Of a stretch of DNA of 64,000 nt, positions 33,210 through 45,244 are shown one piece after another. The DNA is from Petrolisthes cinctipes. Its lineage: Eukaryota > Arthropoda > Malacostraca > Decapoda > Porcellanidae. The position numbers and the translations under genes were made by a program. The first letter of the stretch is position 1. Every line of letters begins with the position of its first letter. Location of the stretch: NCBI GenBank assembly GCA_033782935.1, contig JAWQEG010001429.1:902001-966000 (forward strand), read 5' to 3'. The notes beneath the pieces were generated by a model, which was not told the DNA's origin, did no database searches, and saw only the letters and a program-made list of their open reading frames with translations.

Positions 33210-34930
33210 GATGGAGAAGTGCAACAAGGCGTTCTATAATGACAGGAGGAGGTATAACACGCGCTGCACAACAACGTCATCACAGAAATTAAAGCTGCCA
33301 AGGTGTGCCACCCAACAAAAATTCACCACCTTAAACAAACCAACATCAATCAGTGGTATACAACAAATTAAAGGATCTGTGTGGGATGGTGAAAAAGTCA
33401 CATTCTATTCCCTGTGTTGACGGACATACCAGCCAGGAAGTAGTTAATCTTATCAATGACCATTTTGCCAGGATCTTTCAAACCCTGCCCAGACTGGACT
33501 CAGCCCAATTACCAGCTTACCTACCCTCCATCCCTCTCCCACGCATTAATGAGCACGAGGTCTACTATAAGCTCTTAAGCTTTAAGCTCAAACGTTCCAC
33601 TACCCGTATTGACCTTCCCATTAAATTGTGCCGTGAGCTTGCTGTTGAGCTTGCAAAACCCATTTGTTCAATAATTAATGCATCACTTAGTCAGAGTAAA
33701 TGCCCACAGGATTGGAAGACAGCTTATGTTACTCCAACACCAAAAGTTTCAAAACCCCAGTCACTTGATCAATTAAGACCCATTGCCATAACACCCCTCC
33801 CGAGCCTGTTATGTGAAAGCTTTGTGTTCAACTGAGTTTCAGCCAACATCTCAAATGTAATTGACCCCAACAATTTGGAAATATGAAGTCATCATCAACC
33901 ACCCATTGTTTCATAAGCCTGCTACACCTTATATACAGTAATCTGGAAAAAGAAAGACCTCAGTTGCCCTTGCATTCATAGATTTAAGAACAGCTTTTGA
34001 TATAGTAGACCATAACGTAGTATAAAGGAAAGCTCTTGATATTGAAGTTGAGCCCAGTCTAGAGGCACGGCTGGCAAACTTCCTGTGTGACAGACGTCAG
34101 GTAGTGCGTCACCAGGGTGCAGTATCTATACACCAACATCTCTCGTGGTGTGCCCCAGGGGACCAAGATGGGACCCCTGTGCTTTCTCATCCTAATCAAT
34201 GATGCCTTAACCGACACAATTTTTCGCTGGAAATATGTGGATGACTCAACCGTTGGGACAGTCATCAATAACTTGTCTCCTGACTACCACCTCCTGCAAA
34301 ACACCTCACCAACCTCCAAATGTGGACCAACAACAGTTTCATACGGCTACCACACCACCACCACCACCAGTGATAACACTAGGACAGCACCAACTACAAG
34401 TAGTAGACACCACCAAGCTATTAGGGGTCATGCTGGATGACAAACTGAATTCTAAAAGTCATATCAGCACCATCATCCAGTCAGCCACATACCGCCGATA
34501 CATACTAAGACGACTGAAGTCCCTAGGCACACCCGAAAAGGAGCTGGTAGAAATCCACAACACCTTCATCATCCCCAAACTGACATACGCCTCCCCCGCC
34601 TGGTCTTCATCCATCAACCAGACACAGAGGCAGCAGCTGGAGGGGGTACAAAAGAGGGCATGTCATATCATTCTGGATACAGCATACACCACCTACAAAC
34701 AAGCCCTGGATACCCTTAGAATACCATCTCTAGTCACCAGACACCAGCAGCTCCTCTGGGACTTCAGTTAACAGTTGCTAATCCACCCACGCCATAGAGA
34801 CCTCCTCCCACCCACCATTCCCAAACCTCTCCACGTCCGTCACTACAACCTACTTAAACCCATCAGAGCTAGGACAGACAGATACAAAAATAGTCCCATC
34901 CCCACAATAGTCTCTATAATAAACCAAAGG
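33210..34930 (+). pseudogene. Family B copy 1 reverse transcriptase
   Basis: The linker (IKRLMEKCNKAFYNDRRRYN) leads to RT: DWKTAYVTPTPKVSKPQS and LDQLRPIAITPLPSLLCESF (33700-33835). A decayed motif A (AFIDLRTAFDIVDHN-like, about 33975), GVPQGTKMGPLCFL (motif B, 34150) and RWKYVDDSTVG (motif C, 34230) follow. The post-RT helical region, PKLTYASPAWSSSINQTQR and QKRACHIILD, ends near 34770. At least three frames are needed, so the copy is dead. Confidence 0.75.
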
Positions 34931-35176
34931 CACATGTAAATATATGTACTATAAATTATGTCCATATGTGAGTGAACATGAGTGATTGTAATTATGTATG
35001 TCTGTGTGTTGGTTTGCGTTAATGAATATTATGTGAATATGTGCAAGAATGTATTTGTGTATGTCGGTTTTGATCTGTGACCACAATATAATTAATAATT
35101 AATTGGTTGTTGATGAATCTGACATTATATGATAAAAAAAATTCAAATACTAATATACACCTTTATATGTACAGTG

Positions 35177-35194
35177 CTAACCTAACCTAACCTA
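35177..35194 (+). repeat. Short (CCTAA)n, arthropod telomere-like
   Basis: CTAACCTAACCTAACCTA is about 3.5 units of CCTAA, the complement of the arthropod telomere repeat TTAGG. It is too short to claim a telomeric origin. Confidence 0.4.
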
Positions 35195-35296
35195 TATATG
35201 TATAGTCCTCAGGGTCTGGCTGGACATCTGAAACAACGGGTGAAGTCCCACTACTAGACCAGTCCATCTGTGGCCTGGTGGTCACAAAGGAAAGGT

Positions 35297-35300
<4 letters not shown>

Positions 35301-35340
<40 letters not shown>
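35301..35340 (+). repeat. (AC)n microsatellite
   Basis: About 20 AC units inside family B copy 2. Confidence 0.9.
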
Positions 35341-35341
<1 letters not shown>

Positions 35342-35399
35342 CAGCAGTCATCTCCCTTGCCCTGCATTAACAACCTGACTCCTGGGGAGGCGGCAGCCA

Positions 35400-36899
35400 A
35401 GATCAACGACCACTTCTCTGATATCTGTCAGACCCTGCCTCGCCTTGACCACTCACACCTCACCCCTACCAACCATACAGAAATACCAGGCTTATAATAA
35501 GCTTATTAGCTTTAAAGCCACCAGATCAACCACACCTACAGACCTGCCTGTCATACTATATCAGCAATTTGCAGCTGAACTTGCCACCCCCGTTTGCTCT
35601 ATCATCAATGCCTCAATCCATCAAAGTAAATGTCCAACTGATTAGAAAACCTCTTATGTTACACCCATCCCCCAAATCCCTTAATGATCTTAGGTCCATT
35701 GCCATTACCCCTATCCCTAGTTTGCTCTGCGAGGACTTCATATTCAGTTGGGCCTACTCTGATATAGCCAATATTATTGATCCTCAGCAATTTGGCAATA
35801 TGAAGACATCTTCCACCACTCATTGCCTTGTCAGTTTCTTGGACTTCATCCACACAAATTTAGATAAGCGTAAAACATCAGTTGCAACTGTATTTATTGT
35901 TTTTATTAAGTCATTCGACCTGGTTAATCACACAACAGTCATCAACAAGGCAATAGAAATGGGGCTTCACCCCAACCTGGTATCCTGGCTGGTTAACTTC
36001 CTTTGTGAGAGGCGACAGGTTGTACGTTATCAAGGCAGTATCTCCCCCCCCCCCAGGAAATGACGTGTGGGCTGCCGCAAGGCACTAAGATGGGTCCCCT
36101 GTGCTTCCTGATGCTCATCAATGATGCTCTAATCGGAACACCATTCCGTTGGAAGTACGTTGATGACTCAACAGTGGGTATCACCATCAACAATGACTCA
36201 CCAGACTACACCCCACTCCAGTATATTCTCGACGGACTGCAGACATGGACAACCACCAACAACGTCACCATCAACAGCAACAAGACAGTTGTGATGCACT
36301 TCAGCACGTCAGCAACTGGAGTACCACCACCAACGGTCACAATAGGGGGACAACAATTACGGGTGGTTGATTCTACCAAACTCCAAGGCATCACTATTGA
36401 CTCAAAACTCAACTGGAAGCAGCATGTCAGCAACACTATCAAAACTGCTTCCTATAAACTATACATGCTAAGGATACTAAAATCCCTGGGCATGGCGCCA
36501 CCTGAGCTGAGGACCATATTCACAACATTTATTCTCCCCAGACTCACATATGCATCACCAGCCTGGTCATCATCTCTCACTCTCACACAAAAACGACAAT
36601 TAGAAAGAGTTCAAAAAAGAGCCTGCAAGATCATACTTGGCGACACGTACACCAGCTACGAGCATGCCCTGACCACCTTGGACTTGACCAACCTCTCCCA
36701 CCACCACATGCATATCCTGAGAAAGTTTGGGACCAAGCTCCTCACACACCCCAGACATCGACATCTGTTACCACCACTAAACCCACCTCCCAGACGCGCC
36801 TCCAGACACCACAATAAGATCAAACCCATCAGAGCAGCCACAGACAGATATAAGAAAAGTGCCATACCAACCATAGTTAACACAATAAATAACTCCTAA
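35400..36899 (+). pseudogene. Family B copy 2 reverse transcriptase
   Basis: Early RT is in two frames (35445-36063): LRSIAITPIPSLLCEDF, QQFGNMKTSSTTHCLV, then VFIVFIKSFDLVNH, where motif A has Lys in place of the usual FIDF... Asp context. The frame 36060-36899 is open for 279 codons: GLPQGTKMGPLCFLMLINDA (motif B), RWKYVDDSTVG (motif C) and the thumb/post-RT region LTYASPAWSSSLTLTQ and VQKRACKIILGDTY. It ends in IPTIVNTINNS. This copy is better preserved than copy 1, but the early part is broken. Confidence 0.78.
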
Positions 36900-36900
36900 G

Positions 36901-36901
<1 letters not shown>

Positions 36902-36951
<50 letters not shown>
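36902..36951 (+). repeat. (AC)n microsatellite
   Basis: About 24 AC units immediately after the RT stop of family B copy 2. Confidence 0.9.
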
Positions 36952-36953
<2 letters not shown>

Positions 36954-37250
36954 CCTACACTGCACTACAATGTAAATCGACTCCTAATCCTAATCCTGAC
37001 CTGACGCCACTACATCCAGTACCCTCCCAAGGCTCCATTTATATATGTACACATGTACTACTTTATATATATTTTTTCTGTGATTTTCTATGTTCAGAAA
37101 TCAATCTATTATTATCTTTAATGTTTATAGATGTATCTATTCATTTATCCCCATTTTATTATCATTTTAAGTGTAATATGTATATTTTCAGCCTATCAGC
37201 TGCCATTAATCAATAAACCGTATATTATTATTATTATTTATTATTATTAT

Positions 37251-37282
37251 TACACACACACACACACAGACAACACACACAG

Positions 37283-37315
<33 letters not shown>

Positions 37316-37356
37316 ACACACACACACACACACACACAGACAACACACACACATAC

Positions 37357-37410
<54 letters not shown>

Positions 37411-37532
37411 ACACACACACACACGCACACAGACACACACACACACACACAGACACACTCACACACACAGACAACACACACACACACAGACAGACAAACA
37501 TACATACATACAGACACACACACACACACACA
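37251..37532 (+). repeat. (CA)n with CAGACA interruptions
   Basis: About 280 bp of CA repeats punctuated by CAGACAACAC, starting directly from the ATT tail of family B copy 2. Poly(His-Thr) and poly(Val-Cys) readings are spurious. Confidence 0.9.
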
Positions 37533-38000
37533 TGACCTACTGTTATCTCCATGGTAGGTTAATATGGTACCCATGTGAGACCTCTGTACCATGATCTATA
37601 ATACCATTACCACACACACTCATGTCTGTATTTACTACACAACAAATAGTATTACTACACCAATACCAATCACATTATTATAAACTACACACAGTGTTAT
37701 TGTTATTGTTATAATATGGGTGAATTATTTAATGAATTTGATGAGTAAACTATACAGTGATCATCATTATCTAACTGTTGGATAGATTTTGTGAATGTGG
37801 ATACTCAGATTTTGGATGATTATGAAGCCTTACAAATGTAGTTGGTTAGGAAGGTAACAAACGAATACCACTATGGAATGGACACAATGTTATTGTTACT
37901 GTTATATTACAGACATCATGTGTTTGTATAATGATAGTGTGTGTGTGTGTGTGTACAGAGGTTATTGTTATATTACAGACATCATGTGTGGACGGAGTGT

Positions 38001-38004
<4 letters not shown>
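37533..38004. other. Spacer, no gene recognised
   Basis: About 470 bp between the two facing family B tails. TTATATTACAGACATCATGTGT occurs twice (about 37902 and 37967), separated by a short (TG)n. Otherwise featureless. Confidence 0.45.

Positions 38005-38068
<64 letters not shown>
38005..38068 (+). repeat. (TG)n then (AAT)n
   Basis: GT repeats to 38032, then AAT repeats to about 38068. The AAT part is the tail of the - strand family B copy 3. Confidence 0.85.
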
Positions 38069-38900
38069 CGGTTTATTCAGAAAAGGGCAGCCATGGGCTG
38101 AAAATATACATTTACAAATAATTGGCAAAAAATGAAATGGAGTATGAAGCTTAAAATAAATTAAGTTATCCTTATAGTGCAAACACACCAAACATACAAA
38201 TAAACATATGATGTGTATATAATTTGTGCAGACATAATTCATATATACATTCATTTCGCTGTCACACACATATAAACATATATACATTCATTACGCTGTC
38301 ACACACATATAAACATATATAGATACATACACACATACATACACATACATATATACACATATACACATACACATACATCCACATAGACATATACCCATAC
38401 ATACATATACATATCTACACACATGTACACACATATACATACACATATACACATACATACATATACACACATATACAGTACATATACGGTACATACATGC
38501 ATTATTTGTCAGCGTTTACTAAGGAAACAATAGTTGGGATGGCACTTTTTCTGTATCTGTCCGTCACGGCCCTAATTGGTTTGATCTTATTATGGTGACG
38601 GACATTTATCCTTGACCGGGGATTATCCTTCGGTAGCAGTGATCTGTGTCTCTTATTGTTCAGAAGTTTCTTCCCAAACTGCCTCAGGGTTTGTAGGTGT
38701 AGATGGGAGAGGGTTATCAGCTCCAGGGTAGTAAGGGCCTCCTCATAGGTGGTGTAGGCCTCACCTAGAATGATCCTACAGGCCCGTTTCTGTGTTCTCT
38801 CTAGGTGACGTTGTTGGGTGAGAGAGAGGGACGAGGACCAAGCTGGTGATGCATACGCAAGTTTAGGGAGTAGTGTGTGTGTGTTGTTACAACCCCAGTG
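38033..38900 (-). mobile_element. Family B copy 3, 3' end only
   Basis: Reading -, the segment begins near 38900 with LPKLAYASPAWSSSLSLTQ, continues QKRACRIILGEAYTTYEEAL and NKIKPIRAVTDRYRKSAIPT (38520-38880), then a 3' UTR and AATAAACCGTTTATTATTATT. The matching 3' end in copy 2 confirms the family. Within the UTR, an ACATAC-type simple repeat (about 38325-38480) and a duplicated 51-bp stretch (38240-38330) are inserted. RT catalytic motifs are absent, so it is strongly 5'-truncated. Confidence 0.78.
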
Positions 38901-39465
38901 TTTGGCTTGTTTATGTCTAGGGGAAGAGAAGGGGTTGTGAAGAGCTAGAGTATAACTCTGGTGGATATGTTACTGTAATCAGTGGAGTTACCACTAATGA
39001 AATAGAACGGGAACTTCCACCCCATTCCCTCAATGGATATTTGCCCAAAAAGAGTAATGTAAACGAATGATTAATGATTTTTACATGTATAATATTACCA
39101 AAAGTACAATATTTACAATTAAGCAAAACAGCAATATGAAATTACTTTAACGTTAACACACAAAATGACAATAATTAGAAAACCAAATAATATAACACAA
39201 TTATATCAAGAGTTAAACAAAATAGAATATATCAGCAAAAGCAGAGATAAAAGCAGAGATAGTATGTAATGATGGAGATGATGGAGTGTGAGAATATCTC
39301 GTCACTGTTCATTTTTTTTTTTCCTGGCCTATCAACCTTGATTTTGGTCATTAAGGCATTTAATTTATTTTATTTATTTTTATTTCATTTTTTTTTATTT
39401 ACTTTTGTTATTTTATTTATTTATTATTACTTTTATTTTAACTCTTTGCATATTATTTTATGCAT
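38901..39465. other. AT-rich interval, nothing recognised
   Basis: About 565 bp, increasingly T/A-rich toward 39465. No coding or element motif found. Confidence 0.45.
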
Positions 39466-39481
39466 TTATTATTATTATTAC

Positions 39482-39535
<54 letters not shown>

Positions 39536-39536
39536 A
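39466..39536 (+). repeat. (ATT)n, tail of element C0
   Basis: About 23 ATT units. On the element strand this is a (TAA)n tail. Confidence 0.85.
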
Positions 39537-39843
39537 TTCAAACTTAAAATTAAACTTATATACTAATTGTTTTGTTTTGTAACTTTATACAAATAAAAAT
39601 TTACCTTAATTTTACATCCTAGCTAATAAACTAATCTATGTACCTACTCAACCAATAGCTAACTAGACTAATACCTATTCCAGCCAATCGTTAAACCTAG
39701 AAAGACAAATCGCTAAACCTATATTAGACAATCGCTAAACGTAGCTAATACATCATAACTTACAATATATACAACACATAATTTATAACATTCATAATTG
39801 AAAAATAGACATACAAAATGGTAACAACACTAGTAATAAAAAG

Positions 39844-42800
39844 TCACATCACTCTGATCAGTTCGGTCTCCCTCAAGAAAGTCATCAATTTATCAGTCAC
39901 ATCACCATCCCCATCACCTAAGAGAGCTGAGAGTGTGAAGGGGACTTTTACTGCATCGCAGTAACTTATGAGGGAAGCACGTTCCCCCACAAATCGCCGA
40001 CAATGCAGGATGATATGACTGATAGATAACACCGCATTGCAGGTGTTACAATGCGGTGGAAAACGTTTGTCTATATATGGTTCGAGGTGTGTTATCCTCG
40101 TGCAGTTGGTTCGCACTCTTGGGCCGGTTGGCAGTGGCCCAATTACCCTGTTGAGGCTTGATGGTGTTGATATTAAGTCTGGTCCACTGACCTTGCCACA
40201 GAAGATTAATTTATTTCTTTCCGAGGGATAGACACGACTGTAGATCCCGAGGGACGTCCCAAGTAACCTCGAGCTCTACAGCCGATTTCGCAAGTAAGTC
40301 TGCCCGTTCATTGCCATAAATACGACAATGCCCGGGCACCCAGATCAGAGTGAAGGACTTGTTGCATAAGTGCAACTTATTAATGATGCGACCCTGGATT
40401 TCATTGGAAATAGTTTGACACGAGTTAATTGCCTGAAGGGCTGACTTGGAGTCTGAGAAAATGACTATTGAATTATGACGAGAATTTAGTGCATAGTCTA
40501 TGGCTTTGTCAATTGCAAAAAGTTCTGCTGTAAACACAGATGTATGTATCGGCAATTTGTACCTAAGTTTACATTCACTCGACCAAACACTCGCACCCAC
40601 ACATTCATCTGACTTGGAGCCGTCAGTGTACACGTGATGAGACCCCAGGTGACTGCGGACTATACCACCAAAACAGGTGGTGTATCTCCAACTCCGGCGC
40701 CTTTTCTTTTGGTGATGGTAACCACGATGTGTTGACGCCGAAGTTGGGTGTCTACCACGGTGGTATCTCGTTGATGATAAACTTGTCGCAGTCCCCGCGG
40801 TCTATTTGTAGTTGTTCTGCCAGCTGGTAGAGGCGTACAGCCAGTGGCCTCCGTCTTCCGTGGTGAAGGTAGTGATGTTGTTGGAGGGAGGCACTGGCCA
40901 CGTTTCCGATCTCCGACTTCCGAATGGTGGACATGGCGGTGTTGATGGCGAGTTGATCCCGTCGAAGTCGGAGAGGAGGTATGTTCGCCTCCACCTCCAT
41001 CCTAGCTACACGTGTACACTTCAGAGCTCCCAAACACACACGTAAACATTTATTCTGGTACACATCCAATCTTCCTAGTGTTGTATCTGATGCCGATCCA
41101 TACACCTGTGAGCCATAGTCTAGCTTTGTACGAATAAGGGTCTTATACACCATTAATAAAGATTTCCTATCGGCTCCCCATGTGGTACCTGATAGGTACT
41201 TAAGGACATTTAAAGGCTTTTCACAACAAACAAGCAAATTATTAACATGATGTTTAAATTTAATCTTTGGTCAAAATGAATTCCTAAAAATTTAACAGAA
41301 TTATGAAATGGTACCGGTTGGCCATCTAACGTTACGTTAATTTGAGGTACTCTACGTTTACTAAAAATTACTTCGGTACACTTAGGAACGGAAAACTTAA
41401 AGCCCCACTGTAAGGCCCATTGGTGGACAGAATCAAGCGCTGCTTGAATCCGTCCTACTGAAAATTGTGCATTACGTGACGAGTGCCACATTGCACAATC
41501 ATCAGCATACAACGAGTATTTAAGATTCCTGGGGACTAGAGCTGATGACAGAATATCATTAATCATGATGTTAAAAAGTGTAGGACTAAGCACGCTTCCC
41601 TGTGGCACCCCGTTCTCTTGGACAAAAATGTCCGATGTTACGTTACAGGGAAGGATGACAGAAAAAGTTCTTTCACGCAAAAAGTTGTTGATGAAAATGG
41701 GCAAATTACATCTTAAACCATAACCGTGAAGCTTCATCAGAATACCGTGTCGCCATGTCATGTCATAGGCTTTATGGATGTCCAAGAACACCCCGGTTAC
41801 CATGATTTCTTTATTGGCAAATGCCTTTGAAATGCAATGTTCCAGGTTCATCAAGTGATCAACTGTGCTCCGGTGTTTCCGGAAGCCACATTGTCGATCA
41901 CTCAATAGACCCTTCGCTTCTAAAACAAAAAGTAGCCTATTATTTATGATTCTTTCCATGACTTAACAGAGGCAAGAAGTCAACGCAATAGGTCGAAATG
42001 AACTGGAATTCACAAGACGACCAGACTGTTAAGGTATCGGTATGATCCACGCAAAGTGCCAAGAGTTTGGGAAGGTGTTAGACACCCAAATCCCATTATA
42101 CACTGCTAGCAACTTGACCAGGTTATCCTGGTCAAGATGCCGGATCATACCGTACGTTATGGTGTCAGGTCCAGGACTGGTGTCTTTACAGGATCTTAGG
42201 GCAAGGAGAAGTTCGGCTATCGTAAACTCCCGGTTGTATGGGTAGTCTACGTCTTCTGTGGCAAAGTCTATCTCTTGTAGTTCAGCCATACGTTTGTGAT
42301 GAAGAAAACGTTGGTCGTAATTGGCTGAAACTACTTACTTTTGAGAAACTCCTGGCAAGTACGTTTGCTACGTCCACGGGATCGTCGTAGATGTTATTGT
42401 CCACTTGAAGAGTGGTGATGGGGGTATACGGGCGTTTGTTATTTAATATCTTTATAGTGGACCAGACTTTAGTGAGTGGTGTAAAACAATTCACCGTGGA
42501 CACAAACGACCGCCAAGAGTCCCTTTTAGCTCTATTAATTACTCTCCTCGCCTCAGCCCTCGCCCGTTTGTAAGCTATAAAGTTGTTCTGAGTGGGCTGT
42601 TTGTCAAAAATCCTGTATCTCCTATTACGTTTCCTTAATGCCTCTCGGCAATCCGTTGACCACCAATGTGCTTCACGCTTATTTCGAATTATAGAGGTTT
42701 GGGAATAGCAACCTCGGCTGCGTGTAAAATGTTTTGTGTTAAATTTCGCATATTTTCATCTATGGTCTCCCCAGATATATCTAGGTCGACGATCCTCCCG

Positions 42801-43493
42801 AAAGACCCACAATCTGCTCTCTTAAAATTGAACATTGGAACCAAAGGGGCCGAAATAGTATGATTTGAATAAGAGAGACAGATGGAAAAGTGGTCACTAC
42901 CAAGGGAGTCGGACTCAGGATGCCAAGAAAAATCCTGGTGTATATCCGGAGATGCCAGAGACAAATCGATAGACGAAAAGTTGCCAGAACGATCGTCAAC
43001 CCTGGTGGCTTGACTATCGTTCAGGAGGCAGAGGTTGGATTGTAGTATAATGTCTGCCATCTGCCCTCCGCGAGCATCAGTTCTTAAGCTTCCCCACTGA
43101 CAGTGATGGGCATTAAAATCGCCCAGTATTAATTTTTTACCATGGAGTTGACCAAATAAGTTAAGTAATAAATCACTGTCAATGGGGCCGCGTGGCGGAC
43201 AGTAAAGAGAGCAGATGGATATTGTGTAATTTCACTCTGCAAGCAACGGCTTCCAGAGTAGTGTTTAATGTTATTTGTGTCTTTGGATGTGATTTGTGTG
43301 TGTATATTGCTACTCCGTGTCCATCGTTTCTCCTGTATGCGTTGTAATGCTTAAATTGTGTTGGGTCAGAGTGATTCTCAAACCCTGTCTCCTGTAAACA
43401 GACGACGTCTGGCCTGTGTGTGTGTAATAATATTGATATGTTGTTCAATTTATTCCCAAGACTTCTACAATTCCACTGTAGTACAGTGAACAT
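39844..43493 (-). pseudogene. Element C0 ORF2: endonuclease, RT, RNase H, zinc motif
   Basis: It starts MFTVLQWNCRSLGNKLNNIS at 43493. Endonuclease: VVCLQETGFE, LILGDFNAHH and SDHFSICLS, with a frameshift near 43210. RT: SPGPDTITYGMI (42.2 kb), FLDIHKAYDMTWRHG (motif A with Asp, about 41.78 kb), NGVPQGSVLSPTLFN (motif B) and YSLYADDCAMW (motif C). RNase H: MYTDGSKSDECVGASVWSS, FTAELFAIDKAID and IFSDSKSALQAI, followed by WVPGHCRIYGNERADLLA. The C-terminal CNTCNAVLSISHIILHC lies at 39.9-40.1 kb. At least six frame breaks or stops inactivate it. All catalytic residues seen are retained. Confidence 0.82.
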
Positions 43494-43556
43494 GGCGGTT
43501 TAAGAGTTACGGGGTCGGCCTGAGCGCTTAGTCTTCTTCTGCCGCCCGCTGCCTGG

Positions 43557-44777
43557 CTAGTTGCTACCGGGGGACCTTTCCCGGTTCTTGCGTCCGGAGA
43601 CATCCATTGCTTCCTCATCAATGGTGAGTCTCCCAGACTCCAACGAGGAAAAGCTATCCCTTCTCTCCCCCGATGAAGTGGGAGTAGGGTGTGTGCAAGG
43701 AAGTGACTTAGGTTTTAGGGTGGTGTAGCTTACTTTATCTGTCTTGTCTGACTTCTTATTTTGTTTCTCTGACTGCAAAGAAGCTGCAGCATGAGAATAG
43801 GAGTTAGTAGATGGGGTAATTGTCTTAGAGGGTGTAATAATAGTAGGTGTAGAAGTAGAGTGATCAGCCTGTTCGCTTGGCTCTGACTCAGTCTGAGTAC
43901 TAATAGTACACTTCACGGGTCGAGATATCACCGCCGATGCATACGAGACATTGTGTGATGGGGTCGCTTGCGATCCCATCACCACCTTCCTCGCATCATA
44001 ATAGGAGATACCTCGCACTGCCTTCACCGAGCAGACCTCCTTCTCCAGCTTCCACTTGGGACAATCCCTCGAGGAAGTGGAGGGAGTACCCTTACAATGA
44101 AAGCAGGAGAGCTCCACTGATGTGCACTTTTCCTCAGCATGGCCAGGTGTCGCGCACCTGCCACACACTGGAGAAGAAGCCTTACAAGTACGATTTCCAT
44201 GTCCATAAATCTAACAGTTCAAGCATCTAAGAGGGTTGGAGATAAAGGGTCTTACTTTAACAATTTCATAACCTGTTTTGACAGTTTCAGGAAGTGAAAC
44301 TTTGCCAAAAGTCAAATGGTTCCTCATTTCTTCGATTATTTCCGTTTCTTCCATCATCATTAAATCCCTACAGGTGATTACTCCCCTGCAGGAATTCATG
44401 GCTTGAGGAATCTTGGCTTCAACTTTATAATCGTGAATCTGACGAAGTTTCAGCAAACTTGCTACTTGTTTTGAATTGATAGTTTTTACTAGGAGGTCTC
44501 CAGATGCAAGTTTTTTAACTGATTCAACCTCACCAGCCCAGCCATCAATTACCTTTTGAACAAGGAAGGGATTGAGGCCGGCTAGTGGGGCCGAACCAGT
44601 GGCATGTAACATAACAAATGAAGCATTTTTAACGTCTATGTCAAGGGGTGTCCGGGTCTCGTATCGTCCGTCATTCCGTGGTTCGTTAGTTCGTGGTGGT
44701 GGTCGGTCATGGCCGCCTCCTCCGCTATGCGGAGGAGGGGTTGGTAGGGAAGGCAAGATAGTGACTACTTCCCCCAA
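43557..44777 (-). pseudogene. Element C0 ORF1 (zinc-knuckle protein), one stop
   Basis: One frame of 406 codons with a single TAG at 44209-44211, where a Gln codon is expected (LRCLNC*IYGHGN). The N-terminal half (188 codons) carries the ORF1 domain (NPFLVQKVIDGWAGEVESVK). After the stop come VCGRCATPGHAEEKC and CFHCKGTPSTSSRDC zinc knuckles, then a Ser/Thr-rich tail. CAG to TAG is a single change, so the lesion is slight. The protein would bind element RNA. Confidence 0.8.
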
Positions 44778-45160
44778 GGATGGGGGGAAGTGGGAAGGAG
44801 AAAAGAAAACACCAGAAAGGGATTTATACCAGCCCTAATTAACTAATGTTTGAGATCAACCTCTCAACCCACACTAAGGTGGTCCATCTGTGTTTAATCA
44901 CACCCAGAGCTATCAGTGGGGGAGTCCACCATAGGTAGGAGGCAAAGTTGATCTCAATATAAAGATATAGACACCTACTATATCTACTACCAGCTATGGA
45001 GGGAATGAATACTAGCTAAGCCTAGTCGTCACCAGAAGGGTGAAAAAAAAAACTACTGCCGGTGCGGCAGGCCCTGGCAGCTAGAGGAGAGAGCACAAAA
45101 CATACGACCTCTCTCTCCACGACCCAGTCTCAAAGTCCCAGTTCAGTCACGCTTGCTTGC
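44778..45160 (-). other. Element C0 5' UTR
   Basis: 380 bp upstream of ORF1 with no coding potential. It ends at the junction CAAGCAAGCAAGCGTGACTG, where the 3' end of array unit a begins. Confidence 0.6.
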
Positions 45161-45244
45161 TTGTTGGATTTCTTGGTTTAAACCAGAGGCATATAGCCAA
45201 AGGTCATTAAGCCATTGGATCCATTTTATTATATCAATCTATAT

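Larger units (their letters stand above)
31905..35175 (+). mobile_element. Family B copy 1: CR1/L2-like non-LTR retrotransposon
   Basis: Endonuclease, RT and the post-RT segment follow in order on +, with many frameshifts. No RNase H is seen, which fits the CR1/L2/Rex group better than the I group. The upstream part (31905-32160) has a lysine/arginine-rich open stretch that could be the end of ORF1. The sequence after about 34938 is taken as 3' UTR. The exact 5' and 3' ends are uncertain. Confidence 0.7.
35215..37245 (+). mobile_element. Family B copy 2, 5'-truncated, with (ATT)n tail
   Basis: Starts in the endonuclease-RT linker and continues through RT to a 3' UTR that ends CAATAAACCGTATATTATTATT, an AATAAA plus an ATT-repeat tail (37211-37250). 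(AC)n tracts interrupt it at 35301-35340 and 36902-36951. The 3' terminal sequence is matched, reversed, at about 38033-38110. Confidence 0.78.
39466..45160 (-). mobile_element. Element C0: decayed I-like non-LTR retrotransposon
   Basis: On -, a 5' UTR (45160-44780), ORF1 (44777-43557), ORF2 (43493-39844) and a 300-bp 3' UTR lead into a TAA-repeat tail (ATT on +, 39466-39536). RNase H in ORF2 and TAA-type tails are features of the I clade. It is related to, but clearly diverged from, the array elements that begin at 45161. Its 5' end abuts the 3' end of array unit a with no tail between. Confidence 0.82.

Noticed and set aside
37131..37592. Poly(His-Thr) and Cys/Val-rich frames
   Set aside because: Translation of a CA microsatellite.
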